64,000 bases of DNA from Campylobacter concisus (lineage in GTDB: Bacteria > Campylobacterota > Campylobacteria > Campylobacterales > Campylobacteraceae), in the NCBI RefSeq assembly GCF_002913715.1, contig NZ_PPCE01000009.1:620001-684000 (forward strand), given 5' to 3'. The position numbers and the translations under genes are program-made. Below the pieces are notes generated by a model. It searched no databases. It had not been told where the DNA came from and worked only from the letters and a program-made list of their open reading frames with translations. Shown here in pieces: positions 56,377-64,000 of this stretch (within the stretch, counting starts at the first letter, position 1; every line of letters starts with the position of its first letter).

Positions 56377-56733
56377 ATGAGAAATAAATACATTGAAGCA
56401 TTTGAAAATGCTCAAATTGCTAGTAAAAATATTCCTGACTTCCGTGCAGGAGATACATTGCGTGTTGCTACTCGTATTCACGAAGGCGATAAAACTAGAA
56501 TTCAAAATTTTGAAGGCATTTGTATAGCTAGACGTGGTAGCGGTACCGGTGAAACATTTATCATTAGAAAAATTGGTGCTAATAGTGTTGGCGTTGAGAG
56601 AATTTTTCCAATTTTTAGTGATTCTATCGAAGAGATAAAAGTTCTTAGAAAAGGTCGTGTTAGAAGAGCTAAATTATTCTATCTACGTGACCTTCGTGGT
56701 AAAGCTGCTAAAATCCGCGAACTTAGAAAATAA
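56377..56733 (+). CDS. rplS: 50S ribosomal protein L19
   Basis: A 118-residue ribosomal protein: [29 protein letters not shown], then [16 protein letters not shown] and [46 protein letters not shown] lies before the ATG. It closes the operon, which ends in a clear terminator. Confidence 0.97.
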   Translation: MRNKYIEAFENAQIASKNIPDFRAGDTLRVATRIHEGDKTRIQNFEGICIARRGSGTGETFIIRKIGANSVGVERIFPIFSDSIEEIKVLRKGRVRRAKLFYLRDLRGKAAKIRELRK

Positions 56734-56744
56734 TCTTACTATCT

Positions 56745-56770
56745 GTCCTGAAGTCTATTCAGGACTTTTA
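56745..56770 (+). terminator. Rho-independent terminator of the rplS operon
   Basis: GTCCTGAA (56745-56752) pairs with TTCAGGAC (56758-56765) around GTCTA, followed by TTTTAATCTTCTTTTT. It lies 12 bases after the rplS stop. Confidence 0.85.
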
Positions 56771-56920
56771 ATCTTCTTTTTAAATTTAATTTTTTTAAAT
56801 ATTTTTTTGTTTTTTAATATTAAAAAATCTATTTATTTTTATTGTTTTTACCGCTAGGCTATAAAAATTTAAAATATATACAAAGTTTCAGATACCTTAT
56901 ATACTAAATTTATTTATTTT

Positions 56921-57619
56921 CTACTTCTTCTTATTTGTATACCAAAATAAAAAAATAACACAACAAAGAATTACTCCAAGCATTATTGATACAACTATCA
57001 TAGTAGCATTTTTAGTTTCATTAAATGGTAAGCCTTGTGTATTCATACCAAAAAAGCCAGTTATAAGATTTAATGGCAGCATTACAGCTGATATCATTGT
57101 CAAAATATAAATATTTTGATTGATTTTGTCGTTTTTTATACTTTGTATAAATGTATAAATATCATCGATTCTGCATGCATATTCATTGGCCATTGTTCTA
57201 AAAACATTTGCCTCATGAGTACTATTTTTAAGCTCTTTTTTTAAATTTTGTTGCTCACTTTGACAAATCGAAAGTGTCTCATAAAAGTGAGATATCTTGT
57301 TTTGAAATTTTCTAATCTCGTATTTTAAAAAGTGGTGTCTTTTGATAAATTGATTAAAGTTTTTTCGACTAGCATAAATTTTTTCATACTCGTTTAGTTC
57401 TTCTTGATGTTCTAAAATTTTGTTTGCATATTCATTACATAGTTTTTTAAGGGCCGCTTCAAACTCGTTTTTATCGCATTCGTGATCAAGATCTTCTTTA
57501 TAAATCTTGCCATTTTTAAATAAAAATTTATAGCTTTGTTTTTGTGTGAAAGAAACAAGTAAAATATAGTCGTATTCATCGCCATAAAAATATCCACAAA
57601 CTGAACTTTTATAGCTCAT
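56921..57619 (-). CDS. CorA-family divalent cation transporter
   Basis: A 232-residue inner-membrane protein of the CorA type. A helical cytoplasmic domain ([23 protein letters not shown]) is followed by two C-terminal helices. The loop between them carries the pore signature GMN ([14 protein letters not shown]), and the chain ends in KKK. It carries magnesium, cobalt or zinc. The protein is shorter than E. coli CorA (316) because its N-terminal domain is reduced. The start overlaps the end of tgt by 11 bases. Confidence 0.8.
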   Translation of the reverse strand: MSYKSSVCGYFYGDEYDYILLVSFTQKQSYKFLFKNGKIYKEDLDHECDKNEFEAALKKLCNEYANKILEHQEELNEYEKIYASRKNFNQFIKRHHFLKYEIRKFQNKISHFYETLSICQSEQQNLKKELKNSTHEANVFRTMANEYACRIDDIYTFIQSIKNDKINQNIYILTMISAVMLPLNLITGFFGMNTQGLPFNETKNATMIVVSIMLGVILCCVIFLFWYTNKKK

Positions 57620-58739
57620 TTTTTACCCTTTTAGCATAAAAATTTTTCTTAAATTTGGTAAATTCGCCTCTTTCTATCGCCTCTCTCATCTCTTTCATCA
57701 AATTTAGATAGTAATGCAGGTTGTGAAGGCTTGCTAGCCTAAAAAACGTTAGCTCTCTAGCCTTAAAAAGGTGGTTTAGATAGCCTCTTGAGTAGCGCTT
57801 GCAGGTGTAGCACTGACACTGTGGGTCGATTGGCGCGTGGTCGTTTATAAATTTGGCTGATTTTATATTTATCTTGCCAAAGCTAGTAAAGAGCGTGCCG
57901 TTTCTTGCGTTTCTTGTTGGCATGACGCAGTCAAACATATCAACGCCTCGCTCTACGTTTTCCACGAGATCTTCAGGTGTGCCAACGCCCATTAGATAAC
58001 GCGGCCTTAGCTCATCCATAAATGGCATAACCGCCTCAACAGTATCATACATCGCCTCGTTGCTCTCGCCAACGCTTAGCCCTCCTATCGCAAGGCCATC
58101 AAATGGTAGCTCATTTAAAGCTTCGGCGCAAAATTTACGTGCCTCATAATCAGTGCCTCCTTGAACGATACCAAAGATATTTTGCTGTAAGCCAACGCCC
58201 TTGCTTTGCATAAATTTATGATAATCGATCGCCTCTTTTGCCCATTTTATCGTTCGCTTTATGCTTAGATCGATCCTTTTTGGCTCAGCAGGCAAGGCGA
58301 CTAGATCATCAAGTATCATCATGATGTCGCTGCCTAGGTCATACTGCGTGTCAAGGACGGATCTTGGTGTGAAATAGTGCGTACTGCCGTCGATATGGCT
58401 TTTAAATTTTATCCCTCCATCGTCGTTTTTGGTATTTGATCTAAGCGAGAATGCCTGAAATCCGCCGCTATCAGTTAAAAACGAGCACTTAAATTTAGAA
58501 AATCCATGAAGTCCGCCAAACTCACGCACGACCTTGCTACCAGGGCGCAGATACATGTGGTAAGTGTTTGCTAAGATTATCTTTGCGTCTAAAATTTCAC
58601 TCATATCAAAGGCGTCTAAGCTTTTAACCGCGCCAACCGTGCCAACTGGCATGAAAACTGGCGTTTGTATCACGCTGTGGGCTGTCTTTAGGATACCACG
58701 TCTTGCATTTCCATCTTTTTTTATAACTTCAAATTTCAT
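57609..58739 (-). CDS. tgt: Queuine tRNA-ribosyltransferase
   Basis: Tgt swaps G34 of certain tRNAs for preQ1 in queuosine synthesis. Signatures: [43 protein letters not shown] with the catalytic Asp, [16 protein letters not shown], and the zinc site [22 protein letters not shown]. The length is 376. The gene is divergent from the Mla operon and overlaps corA downstream. Confidence 0.96.
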   Translation of the reverse strand: MKFEVIKKDGNARRGILKTAHSVIQTPVFMPVGTVGAVKSLDAFDMSEILDAKIILANTYHMYLRPGSKVVREFGGLHGFSKFKCSFLTDSGGFQAFSLRSNTKNDDGGIKFKSHIDGSTHYFTPRSVLDTQYDLGSDIMMILDDLVALPAEPKRIDLSIKRTIKWAKEAIDYHKFMQSKGVGLQQNIFGIVQGGTDYEARKFCAEALNELPFDGLAIGGLSVGESNEAMYDTVEAVMPFMDELRPRYLMGVGTPEDLVENVERGVDMFDCVMPTRNARNGTLFTSFGKINIKSAKFINDHAPIDPQCQCYTCKRYSRGYLNHLFKARELTFFRLASLHNLHYYLNLMKEMREAIERGEFTKFKKNFYAKRVKNEL

Positions 58740-58780
58740 CTAAATCCTTAAAATTTTTGATTTTTTATTTTAACAAAATT

Positions 58781-58791
58781 TATAATATAAT
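58781..58791 (+). promoter_or_regulatory. -10 box of the Mla operon
   Basis: Two overlapping TATAAT hexamers (58781-58786 and 58786-58791) lie about 30 bases before the TTG start of mlaE, with AAAGGAAC in between. Confidence 0.5.
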
Positions 58792-58818
58792 CCAGAAATT
58801 TTAAGGCAAAGGAACTTT

Positions 58819-59925
58819 TTGCAAAATAAAAATGATGTCATTTTTGTAGTGGCAAATGGCGCTCAGACTATAAAATTTATAGGTAAGTTTAGCTATAAAG
58901 ACGCAAAAAATTTACAAAGCATTTTTAAAAAAATCCAAAAACTTAGCGGCAATGTTAAATTTGACTTTAGTGAGCTAAAAAGTATTGATTACGCTGTTTT
59001 GATACTTTTAAGAAATGCACTAAATGGTAAGAAATTTGAGATCATCACAAATGATGAGAAGATAAAGGCGATGGGCGATCTTTTAAATGATGAAAAGATT
59101 GATTTTAACTACATGCCGCCGCACAATAGTCTAAATTTCTTCTCACGACTCGGTGAAAAAATTTGTGAAGGTTTTGTGAATTTAGCTGAGTTTGGCACGT
59201 TCTTGGGCGAATTTTTGATAAAAAGCGTAAAAATTTTATTTAATCCAGCCAGTCTTAGATTTAGGGAATTTAGTAACTACATAAAAGATGGCGGCGTAAA
59301 TGCCGTTTTTATCGTATCCCTCACTGCTTTTTTGATAGGCGTTGTGCTTGCCTATCTTGGTAGTGCGATGCTTGCAAGCTTTGGTGCTAGTATATTTATA
59401 GTTGAGATCATGGGTATGCTAACGCTTAGAGAGGTGGCCCCGCTCATCGCTGCTATCGTTATCGCAGGTAGGTCGGCCTCTAGTTTTACTGCTCAAATTG
59501 GCGCTATGAAGCTAACTGAAGAGATAGATGCGATGAAGACGATGGGCTTCGAGCCATTTAACTTCTTGGTCTTGCCGCGCATCATCGCGATGGTACTTTG
59601 CGTGCCTGTTATTATCTTTATAGCTGACGCGATAAGTATCTTAGGACAGATGATCATTTGCCAAACGATACTTGATATCAGCTTTAGTGACTATCTAAAT
59701 AGATTTCGCGAGATGGTCGAGCTTAGGCACTTTGCTGTTGGTATGATAAAGGCTCCATTTTTTGGTGCGGTGATAGCGATCATTGGCTGCATGAGGGGAT
59801 TTGGTGTTAGTCAAAACGCCCAAAGCCTTGGAGCAATGACAACAGTTAGCGTCGTAAATGCGATATTTTGGGTCATTGCGCTTGATGCATTTTTCGCGAT
59901 AATTTTTATGTGGCTAAAGATATGA
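58819..59925 (+). CDS. mlaE: Mla-type lipid ABC transporter permease with N-terminal STAS-like domain
   Basis: A 368-residue inner-membrane permease of the phospholipid transport system that keeps outer-membrane asymmetry. Residues 1-95 look like a STAS/MlaB domain (VKFDFSELKSIDYAVLILLRNAL), fused to the MlaE permease with about five helices (INAVFIVSLTAFLIGVVLAYLG; the core LREVAPLIAAIVIAGRSASSFTAQIGAMK). TTG at 58819 has AAGGA upstream. In C. jejuni the equivalent gene is also known as iamB. It opens the operon with mlaF, mlaD and a lipoprotein. Confidence 0.88.
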   Translation: MQNKNDVIFVVANGAQTIKFIGKFSYKDAKNLQSIFKKIQKLSGNVKFDFSELKSIDYAVLILLRNALNGKKFEIITNDEKIKAMGDLLNDEKIDFNYMPPHNSLNFFSRLGEKICEGFVNLAEFGTFLGEFLIKSVKILFNPASLRFREFSNYIKDGGVNAVFIVSLTAFLIGVVLAYLGSAMLASFGASIFIVEIMGMLTLREVAPLIAAIVIAGRSASSFTAQIGAMKLTEEIDAMKTMGFEPFNFLVLPRIIAMVLCVPVIIFIADAISILGQMIICQTILDISFSDYLNRFREMVELRHFAVGMIKAPFFGAVIAIIGCMRGFGVSQNAQSLGAMTTVSVVNAIFWVIALDAFFAIIFMWLKI

Positions 59926-60662
59926 ATGAAATAATAGTTGGAAAAAACATAACGACAAGTTATGGCGATAAAATAATGCACGATAATGTGAGCTGGAGCG
60001 TTAAAGAGGCAGAAATTTATGGCTTTTTAGGTGGCAGTGGCGCTGGTAAAACGACTCTTATGAAGACGATGATATATCTAAAAAAGCCAAGCGAGGGCGA
60101 TATATTTTTTGATGGCGTCAATATGTGGAAAAGCGGCTCTGAAGAGCAGCAAGAGATTAAGCTAAAAAGTGGAACGATGTTTCAATTTGGCGCACTTTAT
60201 AGCTCGATGACGATCCTTGATAATGTGGGTGTTTTGCTTCATGAGTACTCTAAATTTAACAAGCGACAGATCGATGAGATAGCGATGTTTTGGATACAAA
60301 AAGTGGGGCTAAAAAAAGAGGTATCAATGCTCTATCCAAGCGAGCTAAGTGGCGGTATGAAGAAGCGTGCTGCACTCGCAAGAGCCTTGGTGCTAAGTCC
60401 TAGGGTGCTATTTTTAGATGAGCCAAACAGCGGTCTTGATCCTGTTAGCTCGCGGCAGATGGACGCGCTCATAAAAGAGCTTCGTGATAGCATCGGCGTG
60501 ACCGTCGTCATGGTGACGCATGATGCGGATAGCATTTTTGATATTTTGGATAGATTTTTGATAATAGATAACAAAAAGATAGCCTTTGAGGGAGATATAA
60601 AAGAGCTTGAGCATCTTGAAAACAACCCGCTTGAAGAGCTATTTAAAATGAGGAAAAAGTAG
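59922..60662 (+). CDS. mlaF: Mla-type lipid ABC transporter ATP-binding protein
   Basis: A 246-residue ABC ATPase: Walker A FLGGSGAGKTTLMK, Q-loop MFQFGALYSSM, signature LSGGMKKRAALARALV, Walker B VLFLDEPNSGLDP and MVTHD. It energises lipid movement through MlaE. The start at 59922 gives an ATGA overlap with mlaE; a GTG four codons earlier is possible. In C. jejuni it is iamA. Confidence 0.92.
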   Translation: MNEIIVGKNITTSYGDKIMHDNVSWSVKEAEIYGFLGGSGAGKTTLMKTMIYLKKPSEGDIFFDGVNMWKSGSEEQQEIKLKSGTMFQFGALYSSMTILDNVGVLLHEYSKFNKRQIDEIAMFWIQKVGLKKEVSMLYPSELSGGMKKRAALARALVLSPRVLFLDEPNSGLDPVSSRQMDALIKELRDSIGVTVVMVTHDADSIFDILDRFLIIDNKKIAFEGDIKELEHLENNPLEELFKMRKK

Positions 60663-61595
60663 ATGGAAAATAGAAATTCTTATACCATTGTTGGCATGTT
60701 TTTCATAGCCTGCCTTACAGCGTTTGCCATATTTATCTGGTGGATGACTAGCAAAAATAACACAAAGGTTGATTTTAAAGAGTATTACATCCACACGAGC
60801 GAGCTGCCAAGCGGATTGAAGGTTGATTCTACGGTTAAATTTATCGGCGTGCCAGCTGGAAGCGTTAGCGATATAAATTTTGTCGATGATAAAAATGCTC
60901 TTATAAACATCACAATGAAAATTAGAGAAGATCTGCCGATAAAGGCCGATAGCGTGGCAAGTATAGAAGTTCAGACTATCAGCGGTGTGGCTAGTATAAA
61001 TATAAGCCGTGGCACAAAAGACTTTGCATCAGGCCAAAAGCCTATCTTACAGCTTGAAGAGAGCCTCTTTTCAAAGCTTGGAAACAACGCTGAAAACATT
61101 ACTTTAAAGATAAATCAAACACTTGATAAAGTCGATAACTTTTTCTCGCCTGAAAATATCGCTCACGTAGAGTCAGTCCTTAAAAATATCGATAAATTTA
61201 CACAAGTTTTAACAGACGAAGATGGATTAAGCGAGGTTGATAGTATCGTTAAAAATGTAAAAAATTTTACAGATACTTTAAACAAAACCGATACAAAAGA
61301 ACTGGTTAAAAATTTAAACACTCTAATTTCAAATGCAAACCAAGTTTTTGTATCGGCAAATTCGGCTATCACCGGATATAATTCGCTGCAAGAGCTCATC
61401 GCCAAAAAGGCTAAAGATGGTGAATACGACCTTAGAAATACGGTTGGGCCGTTATTAAGAGAAGCGAGTGATTTTTTAAATGGATTTGACAAGACACTTC
61501 GTGAATTTAGAGGCGCACTTCAAAGGCTTGAAGATAATCCTTACGAGTTTTTCTTCACAAATCCGGTGCCAAATGACAAAGGAGATAAAAAATGA
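60663..61595 (+). CDS. mlaD: MlaD-type substrate-binding protein
   Basis: A 310-residue protein anchored by one N-terminal helix (SYTIVGMFFIACLTAFAIFIWW) with an MCE domain: YIHTSELPSGLKVDSTVKFIGVPAGSVSDI and ASIEVQTISGVASINI. A long helical C-terminal tail follows. It forms a ring that passes lipids between the transporter and the outer membrane. It directly follows mlaF and overlaps the lipoprotein gene by 4 bases. Confidence 0.9.
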   Translation: MENRNSYTIVGMFFIACLTAFAIFIWWMTSKNNTKVDFKEYYIHTSELPSGLKVDSTVKFIGVPAGSVSDINFVDDKNALINITMKIREDLPIKADSVASIEVQTISGVASINISRGTKDFASGQKPILQLEESLFSKLGNNAENITLKINQTLDKVDNFFSPENIAHVESVLKNIDKFTQVLTDEDGLSEVDSIVKNVKNFTDTLNKTDTKELVKNLNTLISNANQVFVSANSAITGYNSLQELIAKKAKDGEYDLRNTVGPLLREASDFLNGFDKTLREFRGALQRLEDNPYEFFFTNPVPNDKGDKK

Positions 61596-62152
61596 GAAAT
61601 TTAATCTTTCTAGCAGCTGCGTTTTTATTTTTTGGCTGCTCGCTAAAGACCGACGTGCCAGTGGCAACTATGTATGAAATTCACTACTCAAACAAAGAAT
61701 GCTCGGCTGAAAATAAGCAAAAAGAGCTAAAAAATGTATTTATCGAAAATGTGAGTGCTCTTGATATGGTTGATACTAGAAAAATTTTGATTGTGGCTGA
61801 AAATAACAAAATCAGATACCTAAGTGATGCTAAATTTGTCTCTGAGCCAAGTGAAATGGTTTATAAATCGCTTGTAAAAGGGCTTTATTCAAACTGTGCT
61901 GCTAAGCCGATATTTTCACCAAATGCAAAAGATCTTAGACTAAAAGTAAGCATTATCTCTCTTCAAATAAGAGGTGACAAGGCCGAAGTTTCGCTAGCTT
62001 ATGAGTTATTTAATACAAATACTTCGCTAAAATCAGGCATGATCACAAAAGAAATTTTCTGCCCAGATCCAAGCTCAAGTACTATTTTTGATACGATAAA
62101 TAAGGCTACAAATTTAGCAATCGACACACTTATCTCTGAAATAATCTCTTAA
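61592..62152 (+). CDS. ABC-type transport auxiliary lipoprotein (PqiC-like)
   Basis: A 186-residue outer-membrane or periplasmic lipoprotein with signal MRNLIFLAAAFLFFGC (lipobox Cys near 16). The domain matches the ABC-transport auxiliary lipoproteins that accompany MCE operons (YEIHYSN..., VFIENVSALDMVDTRKILIVAENNKIRYL, SLAYELFNT). Its place at the end of the operon fits an outer-membrane part of the lipid transport system. MlaC is not seen here. Confidence 0.78.
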   Translation: MRNLIFLAAAFLFFGCSLKTDVPVATMYEIHYSNKECSAENKQKELKNVFIENVSALDMVDTRKILIVAENNKIRYLSDAKFVSEPSEMVYKSLVKGLYSNCAAKPIFSPNAKDLRLKVSIISLQIRGDKAEVSLAYELFNTNTSLKSGMITKEIFCPDPSSSTIFDTINKATNLAIDTLISEIIS

Positions 62153-62158
62153 ATTTTC

Positions 62159-62188
62159 TTGGCTGTAAATTTTTAAATTTATAGCCAA
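62159..62188 (+). terminator. Hairpin after the Mla operon
   Basis: TTGGCTGTAAATTT (62159-62172) pairs with AAATTTATAGCCAA (62175-62188), 14 bp with one G:T pair and a 2-base loop. It lies just after the lipoprotein gene. No strong U-tract follows, so termination may be incomplete. Confidence 0.5.
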
Positions 62189-62214
62189 AATAGCTTATTT
62201 TAAAGACCTTTTGT

Positions 62215-62220
62215 TATAAT
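62215..62220 (+). promoter_or_regulatory. -10 box before the TrkA-like gene
   Basis: TATAAT, preceded by TGT, about 26 bases before the ATG at 62246, with ATGGAGA in between. It gives the TrkA-like gene and aroB their own promoter. Confidence 0.55.
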
Positions 62221-62245
62221 GTGAGCTTTAAAATATGGAGAATTG

Positions 62246-63664
62246 ATGAAGAAAATTTTAATAATCGCAGATGGAACTTTCGCAAGAAATTTTTTAAACA
62301 GACTACTTGAAACAAAATCAAATTTACATCACTATATCGTTGTTTCAAGTGAGGATTACAGTCAAAAATCAAATTATGAAAATTTTACATTTTACCAGTT
62401 TGACCCAACTAGCCTCTCAAAGCTAAAAAGCGTGAGCGATGGCTATTTTAGTCAGTTTTGTATAGTTTGTGATGATAAAAATGAGGCGGTTGCTGTTTAT
62501 GAAAATTTAAGACAGATCAGCACAAAGACCGAGACTGTTTTTATGAGTTCATGGGAGCTTGATGAAAAATGCAAAGAAATATTTGCAATCGATAAACACT
62601 TAAGCGTGGTTGATATCAGAGATATTGCAGCATCAAGGCTTATGGACTATTTACCAGATCTACCAGTTTTAGCTGATAATATCGGGCTTAGTGAGGGCGA
62701 GATCATGGAAGTTAAGGTGCCAATAGGTAGCTCTTATATGTATCGTCACATTAGCTCAGTGGCTCAAAAGAAATGGCGAATAGCTCTCATATATCGAGGC
62801 AGCGAGATCATCTTGCCAAAGCCAAATGTAATGATACAGCCAAGCGATATACTGCTAATAGTTGGTGATCCAAATGTGCTTCAAAATGTTTACCGCTCGA
62901 TCAAGCGTGAAAGTGGACAGTTTCCAAGTCCATTTGGTAGCAATATCTATGTGCTGATCGACATGATCTCAATGGATAAAGAACGTGTTAGCAAGCTCAT
63001 AAAGGATAGCTTGTATTTGCATTCAAAGCTAAATAATAAACGCCTTTTTTTTAGAGTGATAAATCCAACTTTAGGTGAAAATTTAGATACTTTAAAAGCG
63101 ATAAAAGAGAAAAATATCATTGTTTTGATGGATTATTTTAATAGTGATAACAAATCTATAAAACATGATGTGTTAAAGCACGATATCGGCCTAATCTTAA
63201 GTGATGATAAGTATTTTTTTAAATTTAAAAAGCTATTTTATGAGCTAAAACTTCCAGTGCTAAAAACGGGTAAAATTTTGCTCTCAAATATAAAAGAGGG
63301 CGTTATACTAGGTGATCAAAGTCAAGAAGTGGAGAATCAATCAGCTGTGATAACAGACTGCTGTGCACAGCTTGATTTGGAGATGAAATTTTACTATTTT
63401 GACAATAAACACAGCGATGATGAAGCGTTAAGAGAGCATTTTGAGAGCATTAGTGCGCTATTTTCTAAACGCATAAAGATAGAAAATCACAATCTAAAAA
63501 ATCCACTTGTAAAACTAAAAAATACAAAAGATTTGCTTCATTTTGTAATGTTTACTAAAAGCGTGGCAAATGGTGGGGCATTTGCCTTTTTATCTACAAA
63601 TTTAAATAGGCTTTATAAAAAACTAAGCCAAAATGCGCAGCTTTTTGTGCCAGTAAGTGAGTAA
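62246..63664 (+). CDS. TrkA-like nucleotide-binding protein (COG3400-type)
   Basis: A 472-residue cytoplasmic protein. The start KKILIIADGTFARNFLNRLLE is a Rossmann-like TrkA-N segment in which the usual GxGxxG is altered; a TrkA-C-type part follows (EIMEVKVPIGSSYMYRHISS... PSDILLIVGDPNVLQNVYRSI). The C-terminal 250 residues are a further, unassigned domain. It may regulate a potassium or other ion channel, but no channel gene is near. The ATG at 62246 follows GGAGA. aroB starts 2 bases after its stop. Confidence 0.65.
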   Translation: MKKILIIADGTFARNFLNRLLETKSNLHHYIVVSSEDYSQKSNYENFTFYQFDPTSLSKLKSVSDGYFSQFCIVCDDKNEAVAVYENLRQISTKTETVFMSSWELDEKCKEIFAIDKHLSVVDIRDIAASRLMDYLPDLPVLADNIGLSEGEIMEVKVPIGSSYMYRHISSVAQKKWRIALIYRGSEIILPKPNVMIQPSDILLIVGDPNVLQNVYRSIKRESGQFPSPFGSNIYVLIDMISMDKERVSKLIKDSLYLHSKLNNKRLFFRVINPTLGENLDTLKAIKEKNIIVLMDYFNSDNKSIKHDVLKHDIGLILSDDKYFFKFKKLFYELKLPVLKTGKILLSNIKEGVILGDQSQEVENQSAVITDCCAQLDLEMKFYYFDNKHSDDEALREHFESISALFSKRIKIENHNLKNPLVKLKNTKDLLHFVMFTKSVANGGAFAFLSTNLNRLYKKLSQNAQLFVPVSE

Positions 63665-63666
63665 AA

Positions 63667-64000
63667 ATGCAGATAAATTTAAATCTTAAAGAAAAAGCAT
63701 CAGGTTATAAAATTTATATAAACGAGCTTGAAAGACTAGAACTAAAAGGCAAGGTTGGCATAGTTACAAACGCTAAAGTAGCGGGGCTTCATCTTGAAAA
63801 GCTACTTAGTATTTTGAAGTGTGATGAGAAATTTATCATAAGTGTGCCTGACGGCGAAGAGTATAAAAATTTAAAGACGTTAGAGCAAATTTTGGAGCAG
63901 CTTTTTGTGAGTAAATTTGATCGCTCATCTACGCTAATCGCCTTTGGTGGTGGCGTCATAAGCGATATGACTGGCTTTGCGGCGAGCATCTATGAAAGAG
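63667..64000 (+). CDS. aroB: 3-dehydroquinate synthase, N-terminal part (runs off window)
   Basis: AroB turns DAHP into 3-dehydroquinate in the shikimate pathway. The visible 111 residues include VGIVTNAKVAGLHL, VPDGEEYKNLKTLEQIL and the NAD-binding LIAFGGGVISDMTGFAASIYERG-type block, which is diagnostic. The ATG lies 2 bases after the TrkA-like stop. The rest is beyond the right end of the window. Confidence 0.93.
   Translation, partial: MQINLNLKEKASGYKIYINELERLELKGKVGIVTNAKVAGLHLEKLLSILKCDEKFIISVPDGEEYKNLKTLEQILEQLFVSKFDRSSTLIAFGGGVISDMTGFAASIYER

Overview
This is a chromosomal window from a low-GC, flagellated, microaerobic epsilonproteobacterium (Campylobacterota), most likely a Campylobacter close to the C. 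concisus group. The evidence is the type of proteins rather than a database match: an NtrC-like FlgR that lacks the DNA-binding domain, a CheZ-like protein next to glnA, a HP0268-type small protein next to miaB, a CcoI/CcoS pair for cbb3 oxidase assembly, LPP20 and cysteine-rich Sel1-repeat lipoproteins, and overlapping genes with many TTG/GTG starts. Almost all of the window is ordinary core genome.

Layout. 1-4.2 kb: the end of flgL, ftsK, tRNA-Gln and initiator tRNA-fMet, a decayed integrase beside the tRNA, and a cytochrome c. 4.2-8.1 kb: the complete ADP-heptose operon gmhB-hldD-hldE-gmhA plus a SseB-like gene. 8.2-17.7 kb: gyrA, an LPP20 lipoprotein, flgR, asd, a YqhA-like membrane protein, hemE, a radical-SAM protein, a pyridoxal kinase and a DUF488 protein. 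17.9-26.9 kb: prs, then the minus-strand tilS-rimO-panC block, prfB, three Sel1-repeat lipoproteins and a flavin disulfide reductase. 27-32.5 kb: a heavily decayed 2-hydroxyacyl-CoA dehydratase/activase pseudogene, a PilM/PilN/PilO-like cluster, a lysophospholipid-acyltransferase-like protein, miaB and the HP0268-like gene. 32.6-41.3 kb: nusA, an acetyltransferase, an outer-membrane barrel, rho, ccoI-ccoS and dnaX. 41.5-53.2 kb: glnA, a histidinol phosphatase, cheZ, a U32 protein, purE, an AbgT transporter, glyQ, a Nif3 protein, a zinc-ribbon protein, waaA and a pseudouridine synthase. 53.2-56.7 kb: the translation block ffh-rpsP-khpA-rimM-trmD-rplS. 56.9-64 kb: corA, tgt, an Mla-type lipid transport operon, a TrkA-like protein and the start of aroB.

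How the genes work together. Several groups serve the envelope: ADP-heptose for the LOS core, WaaA for Kdo, Mla for phospholipid traffic, and the acyltransferase-like protein. Others form a translation and tRNA-modification set (miaB, rimO, tilS, trmD, tgt, the U32 protein, prfB, glyQ, and the genes from ffh to rplS). FlgL, FlgR and CheZ belong to motility, and cytochrome c with CcoI/CcoS to respiration.

I found no CRISPR array, intact insertion sequence, prophage or obvious new multi-gene system. The points most worth a second look are non-standard translation starts (ftsK probably on ATT, gmhB probably leaderless), a structured RNA leader before ccoI, a fused and frameshifted dehydratase pseudogene containing a T8G8 tract, an integrase relic at tRNA-fMet, a terminator-like hairpin inside the end of the yqhA-like gene, and a CheZ with CheY-binding-like peptides at both ends.
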